Source of the DNA: Rhodocyclaceae bacterium
GTDB taxonomy: Bacteria; Pseudomonadota; Gammaproteobacteria; Burkholderiales; Rhodocyclaceae
NCBI GenBank assembly: GCA_017444505.1
Contig: JAFSWK010000028.1
Span: forward strand, 1 to 28,690
Reading direction: 5' to 3'
DNA length: 28,690 nt
The position numbers and the translations under genes were made by a program. Shown here in pieces: positions 16,331-24,128 of this stretch; position 1 is the first letter of the stretch, and the number at the start of each line of letters is the position of its first letter. Under the pieces are notes generated by a model. The model saw only the letters and a program-made list of their open reading frames with translations, did no database searches and had not been told where the DNA came from.

Positions 16331-16897
16331 GTGCCGCCTGCCGATTCTTCTTCCGTGCTCACCTTTTTCGACTACGCGGTCATGGGCATCCTCGCCCTCT
16401 CCGCGCTGGTCGGCGCATGGCGCGGACTGGTGAGCGAAGTCATCGCCCTGTTTTCCTGGATTGTGGCGCTGGCCGCCGCCTGGTTCTGGTCGCCGCTGGC
16501 TTCCCGGCTACTGGCCGGCACCATCGGGGACGATGGCTGGCGGCATGTGGCCGGTTTCGCGCTCATCTTTCTGGGCGTCATCCTGCTGGCCGGATTGTTG
16601 CGCTATCTGCTGCGCAAACTCATCCGCACGCTGGGGCTGCGTCCGGTCGACCGCATGTTCGGCCTGTTTTTCGGTATTGTTCGCGGTGTAGTCATTGTGC
16701 TGGCCCTGTTTCTCGGCGGCAAACTCATCGGACTGGCGCAGGAACCTTCCTGGCGCGATTCGCTGTTTGCGCCGCAAATTGACACCGCCATCCAGACCCA
16801 CCTCGTGCCCTTGCTGCCGCCCGACCTGGGCAAGCATCTGCCGTCCGGCCTGTTTTCGCCGCAACCTGCGGCATCCATCCCGCCCCCGACAACGTAA
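16331..16897 (+). CDS. cvpA: CvpA family membrane protein
   Basis: This 188-residue inner-membrane protein has four predicted membrane segments and the CvpA layout: F-D-Y-A-V-M-G-I-L-A-L-S-A-L-V-G-A-W-R-G-L near the start and P-V-D-R-M-F-G-L-F-F-G-I-V-R-G near the middle. The family was named for colicin V production and has been tied to envelope and bile-salt resistance; its biochemical role is unknown. The start is GTG 16331 with a GGAAG 8 nt upstream. It lies directly before purF, the conserved proteobacterial arrangement. Confidence 0.93.
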   Translation: MPPADSSSVLTFFDYAVMGILALSALVGAWRGLVSEVIALFSWIVALAAAWFWSPLASRLLAGTIGDDGWRHVAGFALIFLGVILLAGLLRYLLRKLIRTLGLRPVDRMFGLFFGIVRGVVIVLALFLGGKLIGLAQEPSWRDSLFAPQIDTAIQTHLVPLLPPDLGKHLPSGLFSPQPAASIPPPTT

Positions 16898-16914
16898 AAC
16901 ATAGGAACCCAGCC

Positions 16915-18435
16915 ATGTGCGGAATCATCGGAGTCGTCGCCAATTCTCCGGTCAACCAGTTGCTCTACGACGGCCTGCAAGTGCTGCAACACCGTGGCCA
17001 GGATGCCGCCGGCATTGCCACCACCGACGGCAAGCGTTTCTTCATGCACAAAGGCCCCGGTCTGGTGCGCGATGTTTTCCACACCCGCAACATGCGCAAC
17101 CTCACCGGCAACATGGGCATCGGCCACGTGCGCTATCCCACCGCAGGCGCGGCGCGCGACCCCGCCGAGGCGCAGCCCTTTTACGTCAATTCCCCCTTCG
17201 GCCTGCTGCTGGCGCACAACGGCAACCTCACCAACACCGAAGAACTCAAACGCGAGATTTATCTCACCGACCTGCGCCACATCAACACCAATTCCGATTC
17301 CGAAGTACTGCTCAACGTGCTGGCGCACGAATTGCAGGCCGCCAGCAGCGGTGTGCGACTCGATGACGAAGCCATCTTCCGCGCCGTCTCCCGCGTGCAT
17401 CAGCGTTGTCGCGGCGCTTACGCGGTGATTGCCATGATTGCCGGTGTCGGCCTGCTGGCCTTCCGCGACCCTTACGGCATCCGCCCGCTGATTTTTGGCC
17501 GCGACGACAGCGAAGAAGGCGCACCGCAATGGCTGATTGCCTCGGAATCAGTGGCGCTGGACGTAATCGGCTACCGCATGGTGCGCGATGTTGCCCCCGG
17601 CGAAGCCATCCTGATTTCCGCCGACGGCCACTTTCGCAGCCGCCAGTGCGCCGCGCACACGCTGCACACGCCCTGCATGTTTGAATACGTCTATCTGGCG
17701 CGTCCCGATTCGGTCATCGACGGCATTTCGGTCTATGAATCGCGCGTCAAGATGGGCGAGTATCTCGCCCAGCGCCTGCGCGCGACGCTGCCGCACGCGA
17801 AAATCGACGTCGTCATCCCGATTCCCGATTCCAGCCGTCCGGCGGCCATGTCGCTGGCCACCCGTCTGGGCTTGCCGTACCGCGAAGGCTTCGTGAAAAA
17901 CCGCTACATTGGCCGCACCTTCATCATGCCCGGGCAGGCGGTGCGCAAAAAATCCGTGCGCCAAAAGCTCAATGCCATCCCGCAAGAGTTTCGCGGCAAA
18001 TCCGTGCTGCTCGTCGATGATTCCATCGTGCGCGGCACCACCAGCCGCGAAATCGTGCAGATGGCGCGCGATTCGGGCGCACGCGAAGTCTATCTGGCCT
18101 CGGCTGCCCCGCCGGTGCGCTTTGCCAACGTCTATGGCATCGACATGCCCACCCGTGGCGAACTCATCGCCGCCGAACGCGACGAAGCGGAAATCTGCCG
18201 CGAAATCGGCGCCGACGGCCTCATCTATCAAGACCTGGAAGACCTCAAAGCCGCTGTCAGCGCGGTCAATCCGGCCATTTGCCGGTTTGAGACATCCTGT
18301 TTTGATGGCCGCTACGTCACTGGCGACATCACCGACGAATATCTCTTCGACATCGAACAACTGCGCAACAACCCGCCGCCCGCGCACCATCACAGCGGCC
18401 AGCTTGACCTCAACCTCGGTGGCGAAGACAACTAA
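16915..18435 (+). CDS. purF: Amidophosphoribosyltransferase
   Basis: This 506-residue enzyme makes phosphoribosylamine from PRPP and glutamine, the first committed step of purine synthesis. The N-terminal glutaminase begins M-C-G-I-I-G-V with the catalytic Cys exposed once Met is removed. The phosphoribosyltransferase domain carries the PRPP loop V-L-L-V-D-D-S-I-V-R-G-T-T (about 362-374). AGGAA precedes the ATG by about 8 nt. The C-terminal tail (H-H-H-S-G-Q-L-D-L-N) is short and not catalytic. It follows cvpA after 17 bp. Confidence 0.97.
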   Translation: MCGIIGVVANSPVNQLLYDGLQVLQHRGQDAAGIATTDGKRFFMHKGPGLVRDVFHTRNMRNLTGNMGIGHVRYPTAGAARDPAEAQPFYVNSPFGLLLAHNGNLTNTEELKREIYLTDLRHINTNSDSEVLLNVLAHELQAASSGVRLDDEAIFRAVSRVHQRCRGAYAVIAMIAGVGLLAFRDPYGIRPLIFGRDDSEEGAPQWLIASESVALDVIGYRMVRDVAPGEAILISADGHFRSRQCAAHTLHTPCMFEYVYLARPDSVIDGISVYESRVKMGEYLAQRLRATLPHAKIDVVIPIPDSSRPAAMSLATRLGLPYREGFVKNRYIGRTFIMPGQAVRKKSVRQKLNAIPQEFRGKSVLLVDDSIVRGTTSREIVQMARDSGAREVYLASAAPPVRFANVYGIDMPTRGELIAAERDEAEICREIGADGLIYQDLEDLKAAVSAVNPAICRFETSCFDGRYVTGDITDEYLFDIEQLRNNPPPAHHHSGQLDLNLGGEDN

Positions 18436-18444
18436 CCGCATTCC

Positions 18445-18468
18445 CACAACCACAAGCACAAGCACAAA
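18445..18468 (+). repeat. Four imperfect CACAAN hexamers before metZ
   Basis: CACAAC, CACAAG, CACAAG and CACAAA follow one another and end 5 nt before the metZ ATG. They fill the purF-metZ spacer where a ribosome binding site would be expected; no purine-rich Shine-Dalgarno is present. Confidence 0.6.
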
Positions 18469-18473
18469 ACATC

Positions 18474-19649
18474 ATGAACGAACACGCCCTCAGCATTGAC
18501 ACCCTTGCCGTGCGCGCAGGCACGCTACGCAGCGAATTTGGCGAACACAGCGAAGCCCTGTATCTGACTTCCAGCTTTGCCTACGCCACCGCAGCCGAAG
18601 CCGCCGCGCGTTTTGCCGAAGATGACGCCTACGTCTATTCGCGCTTTTCCAACCCCAACATCACCATGCTGCAATCGCGGCTGGCCGCGCTGGAAGGCGG
18701 CGAAGACGCCGTCGTCACCGCCTCGGGCATGTCGGCCATTCTGGCGCTGGTGCTGGCGCTGCTCAAATCGGGCGACCATCTGGTCGCCTCGCACGGCCTG
18801 TTTGCCTCCACGCAGCAGATGTTCGCCACCTGGCTGCCGCGTTTTGGCATTGAATGCGATTTCGCCCAGCCCACTGACATTGAATCGTGGCGCGCCGCCG
18901 TGCGCCCGAACACGCGGCTGTTTTTTGCCGAAACGCCGTCCAATCCCTGCATGGACCTGGTCGACATCGCCGCCGTCGCCGACATTGCCCACCGCAACAG
19001 CGCCCGGCTGGTCATCGACAATTCCTTCTGCACGCCCGTTTTGCAGCGCCCGCTGGAACACGGCGCGGACATCGTCATGCACTCGGCCACCAAGATGATG
19101 GACGGCCAGGGGCGCGTGCTGGGCGGCGCGCTGATTGGCAAACGCGACGACATCGACGCCATCTACAAATTCCTGCGCACCACCGGCCCCGCGCTCTCGC
19201 CCTTCAACGCCTGGGTCATCCTCAAAGGGCTGGAAACCCTGCCCACCCGCATGGCTGCTTCCTGCGCCAGCGCGCTGGAACTGGCGCAATGGCTGGAACA
19301 CCAGCCCGGCGTGCGCCGCGTGTTCTACCCCGCCCTGCCCTCGCACCCGCAGCACGCGCTGGCCGCCCGCCAGCAACGTCTGGGCGGCAATCTCATCAGT
19401 TTTTCGCTGGAAGGCGGACAAGCAGCGGCGTGGCGCTTCATCGACGCCACCCGTCTCTTTTCCATCACCGGCAATCTGGGCGACTCACGCAGCACCATCA
19501 CCCACCCGGCCAGCACCACGCACGGGCGGCTCACCCCCGAAGCGCGCGAAGCCGCCGGCATTGATGACGGCCTGATTCGCCTGTCCATCGGGCTGGAAGC
19601 CACTGCCGATTTGCGCGCCGACCTCATCCGCGCCATTGGCGCAATCTGA
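18474..19649 (+). CDS. metZ: O-succinylhomoserine sulfhydrylase
   Basis: This 391-residue PLP enzyme of the Cys/Met metabolism family forms homocysteine directly from O-succinylhomoserine and sulfide. Visible are Y-S-R-F-S-N-P-N (PLP phosphate contact from the neighbouring subunit), A-S-G-M-S-A-I, I-D-N-S-F-C-T-P and the Schiff-base Lys (about 207) in H-S-A-T-K-M-M-D-G-Q-G-R. The purF-metZ adjacency is typical of Betaproteobacteria and Pseudomonas and favours MetZ over MetB or MetY, though sequence reading alone cannot exclude a related activity. No Shine-Dalgarno precedes the ATG. The next gene starts 24 bp downstream. Confidence 0.93.
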   Translation: MNEHALSIDTLAVRAGTLRSEFGEHSEALYLTSSFAYATAAEAAARFAEDDAYVYSRFSNPNITMLQSRLAALEGGEDAVVTASGMSAILALVLALLKSGDHLVASHGLFASTQQMFATWLPRFGIECDFAQPTDIESWRAAVRPNTRLFFAETPSNPCMDLVDIAAVADIAHRNSARLVIDNSFCTPVLQRPLEHGADIVMHSATKMMDGQGRVLGGALIGKRDDIDAIYKFLRTTGPALSPFNAWVILKGLETLPTRMAASCASALELAQWLEHQPGVRRVFYPALPSHPQHALAARQQRLGGNLISFSLEGGQAAAWRFIDATRLFSITGNLGDSRSTITHPASTTHGRLTPEAREAAGIDDGLIRLSIGLEATADLRADLIRAIGAI

Positions 19650-19673
19650 CCACTTTTTTGGAGGAACACCACC

Positions 19674-20249
19674 ATGCGTCTTGCCCATACCGCCGCCATC
19701 CTTGCCGCCTCGCTGCTGCTGTCTGCCTGCGGAGACGACGACAAACCCTCGTACCACGCCCGTGATTATGAAGGCGTCTGGCGCACCAACTGCTATTACG
19801 AGCAGGTCAGCAAGCGCTACACCCGGCAGGTCTACACCCTCACGACGGAAACCGACTGGCGCAGCCGCGTCAGCATGACGCACGAAGAATTCCACACCCG
19901 CGATTGCAGCGGCGAACCCGACCTCATCCTCAACGTCGAAGGCGTCAATCACGAGTTTTATGTGCGCGAAGGCAACATCATCACGTCCGCGCTGGGCGAT
20001 TTTGTCATCGAGTTCAGCGACCGAGGCAGACTGGAAGGGCAGACCGTCGATTACGTCGAAATCACCTGGCCGCCCTACGCCAAAGACCCCGCCAGCGGCC
20101 TGCCCACCCGCTATCACTACGAGCGGCAGGTCATGTACATCCACAACAACAAAATCCGCTTCGGCGACCCGTTCAGCGCCGATTACAGCGGCTATCCCAC
20201 CCGCCTGGAATACGACGACCCCAGCCTCGTCTGGTACCGCGTGAAATAA
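19674..20249 (+). CDS. Predicted lipoprotein, family not recognised
   Basis: This 191-residue protein has a lipoprotein signal: a short N-region (M-R-L-A-H), a hydrophobic stretch, and the lipobox L-S-A-C with the acylated Cys at about residue 19. The mature part begins G-D-D-D-K and is rich in Tyr, Trp, Asp and Arg, with alternating polar/hydrophobic stretches suggesting a beta-rich fold such as a small barrel. I see no catalytic motif. Two further Cys residues (in T-N-C-Y-Y and R-D-C-S-G) could form a disulfide. GGAGG lies 9 nt before the ATG, a strong ribosome binding site. It is only 24 bp after metZ and shares its terminator, so it is probably co-transcribed. Function unknown. Confidence 0.8.
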   Translation: MRLAHTAAILAASLLLSACGDDDKPSYHARDYEGVWRTNCYYEQVSKRYTRQVYTLTTETDWRSRVSMTHEEFHTRDCSGEPDLILNVEGVNHEFYVREGNIITSALGDFVIEFSDRGRLEGQTVDYVEITWPPYAKDPASGLPTRYHYERQVMYIHNNKIRFGDPFSADYSGYPTRLEYDDPSLVWYRVK

Positions 20250-20260
20250 CGCCAGACGAG
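20226..20260 (+). other. Perfect 9-bp hairpin spanning the lipoprotein stop codon
   Basis: CTCGTCTGG (20226-20234) pairs perfectly with CCAGACGAG (20252-20260), and a small CGT/ACG helix can form inside the 17-nt loop. The stop codon at 20247-20249 lies in the loop. It is followed 16 bp later by a normal terminator, so it may protect the 3' end or be incidental. Confidence 0.5.
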
Positions 20261-20276
20261 CACGCTGCACAGCACG

Positions 20277-20301
20277 AAACCGCCCGCACGGGCGGTTTTT
20301 C
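20277..20301 (+). terminator. Rho-independent terminator after the purF-metZ-lipoprotein run
   Basis: AAACCGCCC (20277-20285) and GGGCGGTTT (20290-20298) form a perfect 9-bp stem with a GCAC tetraloop, and the 3' arm runs into TTTTT. It separates this run from modABC. Confidence 0.85.
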
Positions 20302-20337
20302 TTTGCCGTTTAGCGGGCAAGGCGTGCGGCGCTGTTC

Positions 20338-20346
20338 TGCTATACT
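20338..20346 (+). promoter_or_regulatory. Extended -10 promoter for modABC
   Basis: TGCTATACT (TG at 20338-20339, TATACT at 20341-20346) lies 37 nt before the modA ATG and follows the terminator. No good -35 is visible. I could not recognise a ModE operator around it, and no modE gene is nearby. Confidence 0.6.
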
Positions 20347-20382
20347 CGGCGCGCTATATATGAACAACCATAAGGAGTTCCC

Positions 20383-21135
20383 ATGAAACGCATCTTCGCC
20401 TGTTTTGCCGCTCTCGCCTGTTTCGCCGTCAGCGCGCACGCCGAGGAAACGCAAGTGGCCGTGGCCGCCAACTTCACCGCGCCGATGAAGCAGATTGCCG
20501 AAGCCTTTGAGAAAGACACCGGCCACCGCGCGCAGCTCACGTTTGGTTCCACCGGCAAGCTCTACGCGCAAATCAATAACGGCGCGCCGTTCGACATTCT
20601 GCTGTCCGCCGACGAAAAAACGCCCGCGCGCCTCGTCGAAGAAGGCGCGGGCGTGGCGGGCAGCAATTTCCCGTATGCCATTGGCACGCTGGTGCTGTGG
20701 TCGGCGCAGCCGGATTTTGTGGACGCCGAAGGCAAAGTGCTGCAAAACGGCAAGTTTGCACACCTGGCCATTGCGGACGCGCGCAATGCGCCGTATGGCG
20801 CGGCGGCAGAGGCCGTGCTGCGGGCACTGAACCTGTACGAGCCGCTGCACGCGCGCTTTGTCACCGGCGAGAACATCGGCCAGACCTATCAGTTCGTCGC
20901 CAGCGGCAACGCCGAGCTGGGCTTTGTGGCGCTGTCACAAATCATGGAAGGCGGCAAAGTCTCGCGCGGTTCGTACTGGCAGCCCGCCGCCGACCTCTAC
21001 CCGACCATCCGGCAAGATGCCGTGCTGCTCAAACGCGCGGAAAACAACGCCGCCGCCCGCGCCTTGCTGGACTACCTGCGCGGCGAGCGCGCGCACGCCG
21101 TGCTGCGCGATTTTGGCTACGCCATCCCTGAATAA
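20383..21135 (+). CDS. modA: Molybdate ABC transporter, periplasmic binding protein
   Basis: This 250-residue protein has a Sec signal peptide (M-K-R-I-F-A-C, hydrophobic core, cleavage probably after A-H-A near residue 21). The mature part begins E-E-T-Q-V-A-V-A-A-N-F-T-A-P-M, and G-S-T-G-K-L-Y-A-Q-I and D-I-L-L-S-A-D match ModA. Known members bind molybdate or tungstate through Ser/Thr/Tyr contacts and hand it to ModB. AAGGAG lies about 5 nt before the ATG, an excellent ribosome binding site. It is the first gene of modABC; modB follows after 12 bp. Confidence 0.95.
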   Translation: MKRIFACFAALACFAVSAHAEETQVAVAANFTAPMKQIAEAFEKDTGHRAQLTFGSTGKLYAQINNGAPFDILLSADEKTPARLVEEGAGVAGSNFPYAIGTLVLWSAQPDFVDAEGKVLQNGKFAHLAIADARNAPYGAAAEAVLRALNLYEPLHARFVTGENIGQTYQFVASGNAELGFVALSQIMEGGKVSRGSYWQPAADLYPTIRQDAVLLKRAENNAAARALLDYLRGERAHAVLRDFGYAIPE

Positions 21136-21147
21136 GGCCGCGCCGCC

Positions 21148-21846
21148 ATGCTCAGCGCCGAGGATTGGAGCGCCATTCGCCTGACACTGCTGCTGGCCAC
21201 GGTCAGCACGCTGATTCTGCTCGTCCTCGGCACGCCGCTGGCCTGGTGGCTGGCGCACACGCGCAGCCGCCTGCGCGGGGCAATCCATGCCCTGATTGCC
21301 TTGCCGCTGGTGCTGCCGCCTACCGTGCTGGGGTTTTACCTGCTCGTTGCACTCGGCCCGCACGGCTGGATTGGCGGCCTGATGCAACGCCTCGGTCTTT
21401 CCCTGCTGCCGTTCAGCTTCGCCGGACTGGTCGTGGCCTCGGTGCTCTATTCCCTGCCCTTTGTCGTGCAGCCGCTGCAAAACACCTTTGGCGCGCTGGA
21501 CGGCAAACTGCTGGAAGCCGCCGCCACGCTGCACGCCAGCCCGCAAGACCGCTTCTGGCACATCATCGTGCCGCTCTCGCGCGCCGGTTTTCTCACCGCC
21601 GCCGTGCTGGGCTTTGCGCACACGCTGGGCGAATTTGGCGTCGTGCTGATGATTGGCGGCAACATTCCGGGGCAAACCCGCGTCGTCTCCGTGCAAATCT
21701 ACAACCACGTCGAAGCCATGGAATACGCGCAGGCGCACTGGCTGGCCGGCGCCATGCTGGTGTTCAGCTTCCTCGTGCTGCTCGCCCTCTACGCCCGCCC
21801 GCACGCGGGCGCGCTGTTCGCACAAGGAGCCGCCCGTCATGACTGA
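21148..21846 (+). CDS. modB: Molybdate ABC transporter permease
   Basis: This 232-residue inner-membrane protein has five or more membrane segments and the binding-protein-dependent permease pattern: A-L-P-L-V-L-P-P-T-V-L-G-F-Y-L-L in the first half and the ATPase-contact loop around E-A-A-A-T-L-H-A-S-P-Q-D-R-F-W-H-I-I-V-P-L. The A-H-T-L-G-E-F-G-V-V-L-M-I-G-G-N-I-P-G segment is diagnostic for ModB/CysT-type permeases. It begins 12 bp after modA and its last 8 nt overlap the start of modC. Confidence 0.96.
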   Translation: MLSAEDWSAIRLTLLLATVSTLILLVLGTPLAWWLAHTRSRLRGAIHALIALPLVLPPTVLGFYLLVALGPHGWIGGLMQRLGLSLLPFSFAGLVVASVLYSLPFVVQPLQNTFGALDGKLLEAAATLHASPQDRFWHIIVPLSRAGFLTAAVLGFAHTLGEFGVVLMIGGNIPGQTRVVSVQIYNHVEAMEYAQAHWLAGAMLVFSFLVLLALYARPHAGALFAQGAARHD

Positions 21847-22942
21847 CGCCACCGCCGCCACCGCTGCGCTGACGCTGGATGTGCGTCTGGCGCGCGCCGA
21901 TTTCGCGCTGGAAATCGCGCTGGCCTTGCCCGCGCACGGCATCACGGCGATTTGCGGCGCATCCGGCGCGGGCAAAACCACGCTGCTGCGCCTGATTGCC
22001 GGACTGGAATCCGGCGCGCAAGGGCGCATCGAATTTGCCGGACAATGCTGGCAAGACAGCGCCCGCGCGCAGTTTCTCCCCGCCCACCGCCGCCCCATCG
22101 GCTACGTCTTTCAGGAACCGCGCCTGTTCCCGCATCTGACCGTGCGGCAAAACATCGACTTCGCCCGCCACCGCGCGCTGGACGCCGCCGCCCGCCGCGC
22201 CGACCCCGCCCCCGTGCTGCAACTGCTGGGCATTGAACATTTGCTGGAACGCGCCCCGCACACGCTCTCCGGCGGCGAGCAAAGCCGTGTGGCCATCGCC
22301 CGCGCGCTGGCAGGCGCGCCGCGCCTGTTGCTCATGGATGAACCGCTGGCCGCGCTCGATGCCGCGCGTCGCGCCGAAATCCTGCCCTGGCTCGAACGCC
22401 TGTGCGCACAGTCACGCATTCCCATCCTCTACGTCAGTCACGCGCACGACGAAGTCGCGCGGCTGGCCGACACCATCGTGCTCCTTGAACGCGGCAAGCT
22501 GCGCGCCCACGGTGCGGCGCAAGACATGCTGGCGCGGCTGGATTTATCCACCGCCCGTGGCGCGGATGCCGGCGTGTTCATCCCCGCCGTCCTGGTCGAG
22601 CACGATGCGGCGGACTGCCTCAGCCGTTTTTCCTTTGCCGGAGGCGAACTCTTCGTGCCACTGGCTGCGCCGCCCGCCAAAGCGCACCAGCGCATCCGCA
22701 TCGCCGCGCGCGACGTGAGTCTGGCGCTGGAACGCCCGCAGCACAGCAGCATCGCCAACCAGATTGCCTGCACCGTCACCGAACTGGCCGAGGCCGACAG
22801 CCCCGCGCATGTGCTCGTGCGACTGGATGCGGGCGGCACGCCGCTGCTCGCCCGCATCACCCGCCGCGCCGCCCGCACGCTGGCCTTGCGCCCCGGGCTG
22901 GCCGTATGGGCGCAGGTCAAGGCCGTCGCTCTGCTGGACTGA
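21839..22942 (+). CDS. modC: Molybdate ABC transporter ATP-binding protein
   Basis: This 367-residue ATPase drives ModB. Walker A is G-A-S-G-A-G-K-T-T (about 41-49), the Q-loop is F-Q-E-P-R-L-F-P, the signature is L-S-G-G-E-Q-S-R-V-A-I-A-R-A-L, Walker B is L-L-L-M-D-E-P-L-A-A-L-D, and the switch His lies in V-S-H-A-H-D-E-V. The C-terminal ~70 residues form a molybdate-binding TOBE/MOP-like domain (I-A-C-T-V-T-E-L to V-W-A-Q-V-K-A-V-A-L), which in known ModC proteins allows feedback inhibition by molybdate. ATG 21839 is preceded by AAGGAG and overlaps modB. Its own stop is only a few bases before the next promoter. Confidence 0.96.
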   Translation: MTDATAATAALTLDVRLARADFALEIALALPAHGITAICGASGAGKTTLLRLIAGLESGAQGRIEFAGQCWQDSARAQFLPAHRRPIGYVFQEPRLFPHLTVRQNIDFARHRALDAAARRADPAPVLQLLGIEHLLERAPHTLSGGEQSRVAIARALAGAPRLLLMDEPLAALDAARRAEILPWLERLCAQSRIPILYVSHAHDEVARLADTIVLLERGKLRAHGAAQDMLARLDLSTARGADAGVFIPAVLVEHDAADCLSRFSFAGGELFVPLAAPPAKAHQRIRIAARDVSLALERPQHSSIANQIACTVTELAEADSPAHVLVRLDAGGTPLLARITRRAARTLALRPGLAVWAQVKAVALLD

Positions 22943-22948
22943 GGCGCG

Positions 22949-22954
22949 TATAAT
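22949..22954 (+). promoter_or_regulatory. Candidate -10 element for the DUF4878-like gene
   Basis: A perfect TATAAT follows the modC stop codon by 6 nt and stands 36 nt before the ATG at 22990. The -35 region falls within modC and matches poorly. Confidence 0.5.
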
Positions 22955-22989
22955 CTCGCCCCTCTCTGATGCCCGACAAGGAAAACGCC

Positions 22990-23394
22990 ATGCAGCGCAC
23001 CAACAAATTTTCTTCATTTTTCAGCATGTTGCTGGTCACACTCGCAATGACGGCCTGCTTTGGCAGCTCGCCGGAGCGCACCGCCGAAAAATTCCTCGCC
23101 GCCGCCTACAAGGGCGATGTGGAAACGGTCATCAGTCTGGTCGACATGAACGAAGAGCACGGCATGGAAGAAATGATGGCCGGCAAAATGAAAATGATGG
23201 TCGAGCAATCCCGCAACAAAGCCAATGAGCTGGGCGGCGTGAAAAAAATCGTCATCGAATCCACAAAATACTCGGAAGACAAACAACGCGCCGGGGTTAA
23301 GGTGCTCGTCGTTTTCCGCAAGGACAATTTTGAAAAACGCGAAGAACTCTCTCTGGTCAAAAAACAGGACACCTGGAAAGTCAGCATCATGTAA
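22990..23394 (+). CDS. Small exported protein, DUF4878-like, probable lipoprotein
   Basis: This 134-residue protein has a signal peptide with hydrophobic core F-S-M-L-L-V-T-L-A and a lipobox-like M-T-A-C (Cys about 23), slightly off consensus. The mature domain starts P-E-R-T-A-E-K-F-L-A-A-A-Y-K-G-D, then a Met-rich helix (M-E-E-M-M-A-G-K-M-K-M-M), then alternating strands ending D-T-W-K-V-S-I-M. This helix-then-sheet plan with a final W-K-V is the pattern of DUF4878/NTF2-like lipoproteins of unknown role. AAGGA precedes ATG 22990; an upstream ATG at 22969 is less likely. It is 18 bp from the next gene, so the two are probably one unit. Confidence 0.75.
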   Translation: MQRTNKFSSFFSMLLVTLAMTACFGSSPERTAEKFLAAAYKGDVETVISLVDMNEEHGMEEMMAGKMKMMVEQSRNKANELGGVKKIVIESTKYSEDKQRAGVKVLVVFRKDNFEKREELSLVKKQDTWKVSIM

Positions 23395-23412
23395 TCCCGT
23401 CCGGAGCGCCTG

Positions 23413-24060
23413 ATGGCATCTGGCCGCAACCGCCCGCGCATTGCCGCCCTGCTGGGGGCGGCTTTGTTTTGCGCGCTTGCTGCGTTTTTCGTCTTGCCGT
23501 CGGCGCGCCGCGCCGCACCGCCCGTTGTGCCCGCCGATTTGTCCGCCCTGCCGCCGCTGGAAGTGGGCGACTGGGTGTTGCGCATGGGCACAGAAGCCGA
23601 TAGCCGCCTGATTCGCCAGATTGGCGGCGGCGCGTTTTCGCACATTGGCCTCATCGTCGCGCTTCAACCCGAAGTGCTGGTCGCACACGCCACCACCGCA
23701 GAAGCCGGACAAACGCCCTCGGAGGGCGTGCTGCTCACGCCGCTGGCGGTCTTTTTCGCCCCTGACCGCACGGCAGACTACGCCGTCGCGCGTCCGCAGT
23801 TTCTCGATGCGGCGCAAAAGCAGGCGCTCGCCCGCGCCGTGCGGCAAAAAGTGGGCAGCGCCTTCGTGCTGGACGAAAAAAACCAGCCGCACCTGTATTG
23901 CACCACCTTGCTGGCCGACGAAATCGCCCGTGTGCACGGCGATTTCGCGCCGCGCTGGCAGCGCATCTCCGCCCCGGTGTTTCGGGGCGAATACCTGTTT
24001 CCGCAAGCCTTCGTCGAATATCCCGGCGTGCGCATCATTTATCACGCCGCGCACCCGTAA
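23413..24060 (+). CDS. YiiX/YebB-like putative papain-fold hydrolase, membrane-anchored
   Basis: This 215-residue protein has an N-terminal basic patch and one hydrophobic anchor or signal (about 10-29). The domain begins L-E-V-G-D-W-V-L-R-M-G, continues with F-S-H-I-G-L-I (His about 77) and T-P-L-A-V-F-F, and ends with H-L-Y-C-T-T-L-L-A-D-E (Cys about 163). His early and Cys late is the permuted order of the YiiX/YebB (DUF830-like) branch of the NlpC/P60 superfamily, whose members are putative amidases or peptidases. The substrate is unknown; a cell-wall peptide or lipid is possible. GGAG lies 6 nt before the ATG. It pairs with the DUF4878-like lipoprotein upstream. Confidence 0.7.
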   Translation: MASGRNRPRIAALLGAALFCALAAFFVLPSARRAAPPVVPADLSALPPLEVGDWVLRMGTEADSRLIRQIGGGAFSHIGLIVALQPEVLVAHATTAEAGQTPSEGVLLTPLAVFFAPDRTADYAVARPQFLDAAQKQALARAVRQKVGSAFVLDEKNQPHLYCTTLLADEIARVHGDFAPRWQRISAPVFRGEYLFPQAFVEYPGVRIIYHAAHP

Positions 24061-24086
24061 AGCCGCCCGCCAGCCGTCGCCTACAT

Positions 24087-24092
24087 TACAAT
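24087..24092 (+). promoter_or_regulatory. Weak candidate -10 before the metallo-hydrolase gene
   Basis: TACAAT in the 68-bp spacer, 36 nt before ATG 24129. No convincing -35. It could equally be chance. Confidence 0.3.
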
Positions 24093-24128
24093 GACGGTTT
24101 CCCGCGACCTTTCGCCCGGAGGGACTCC

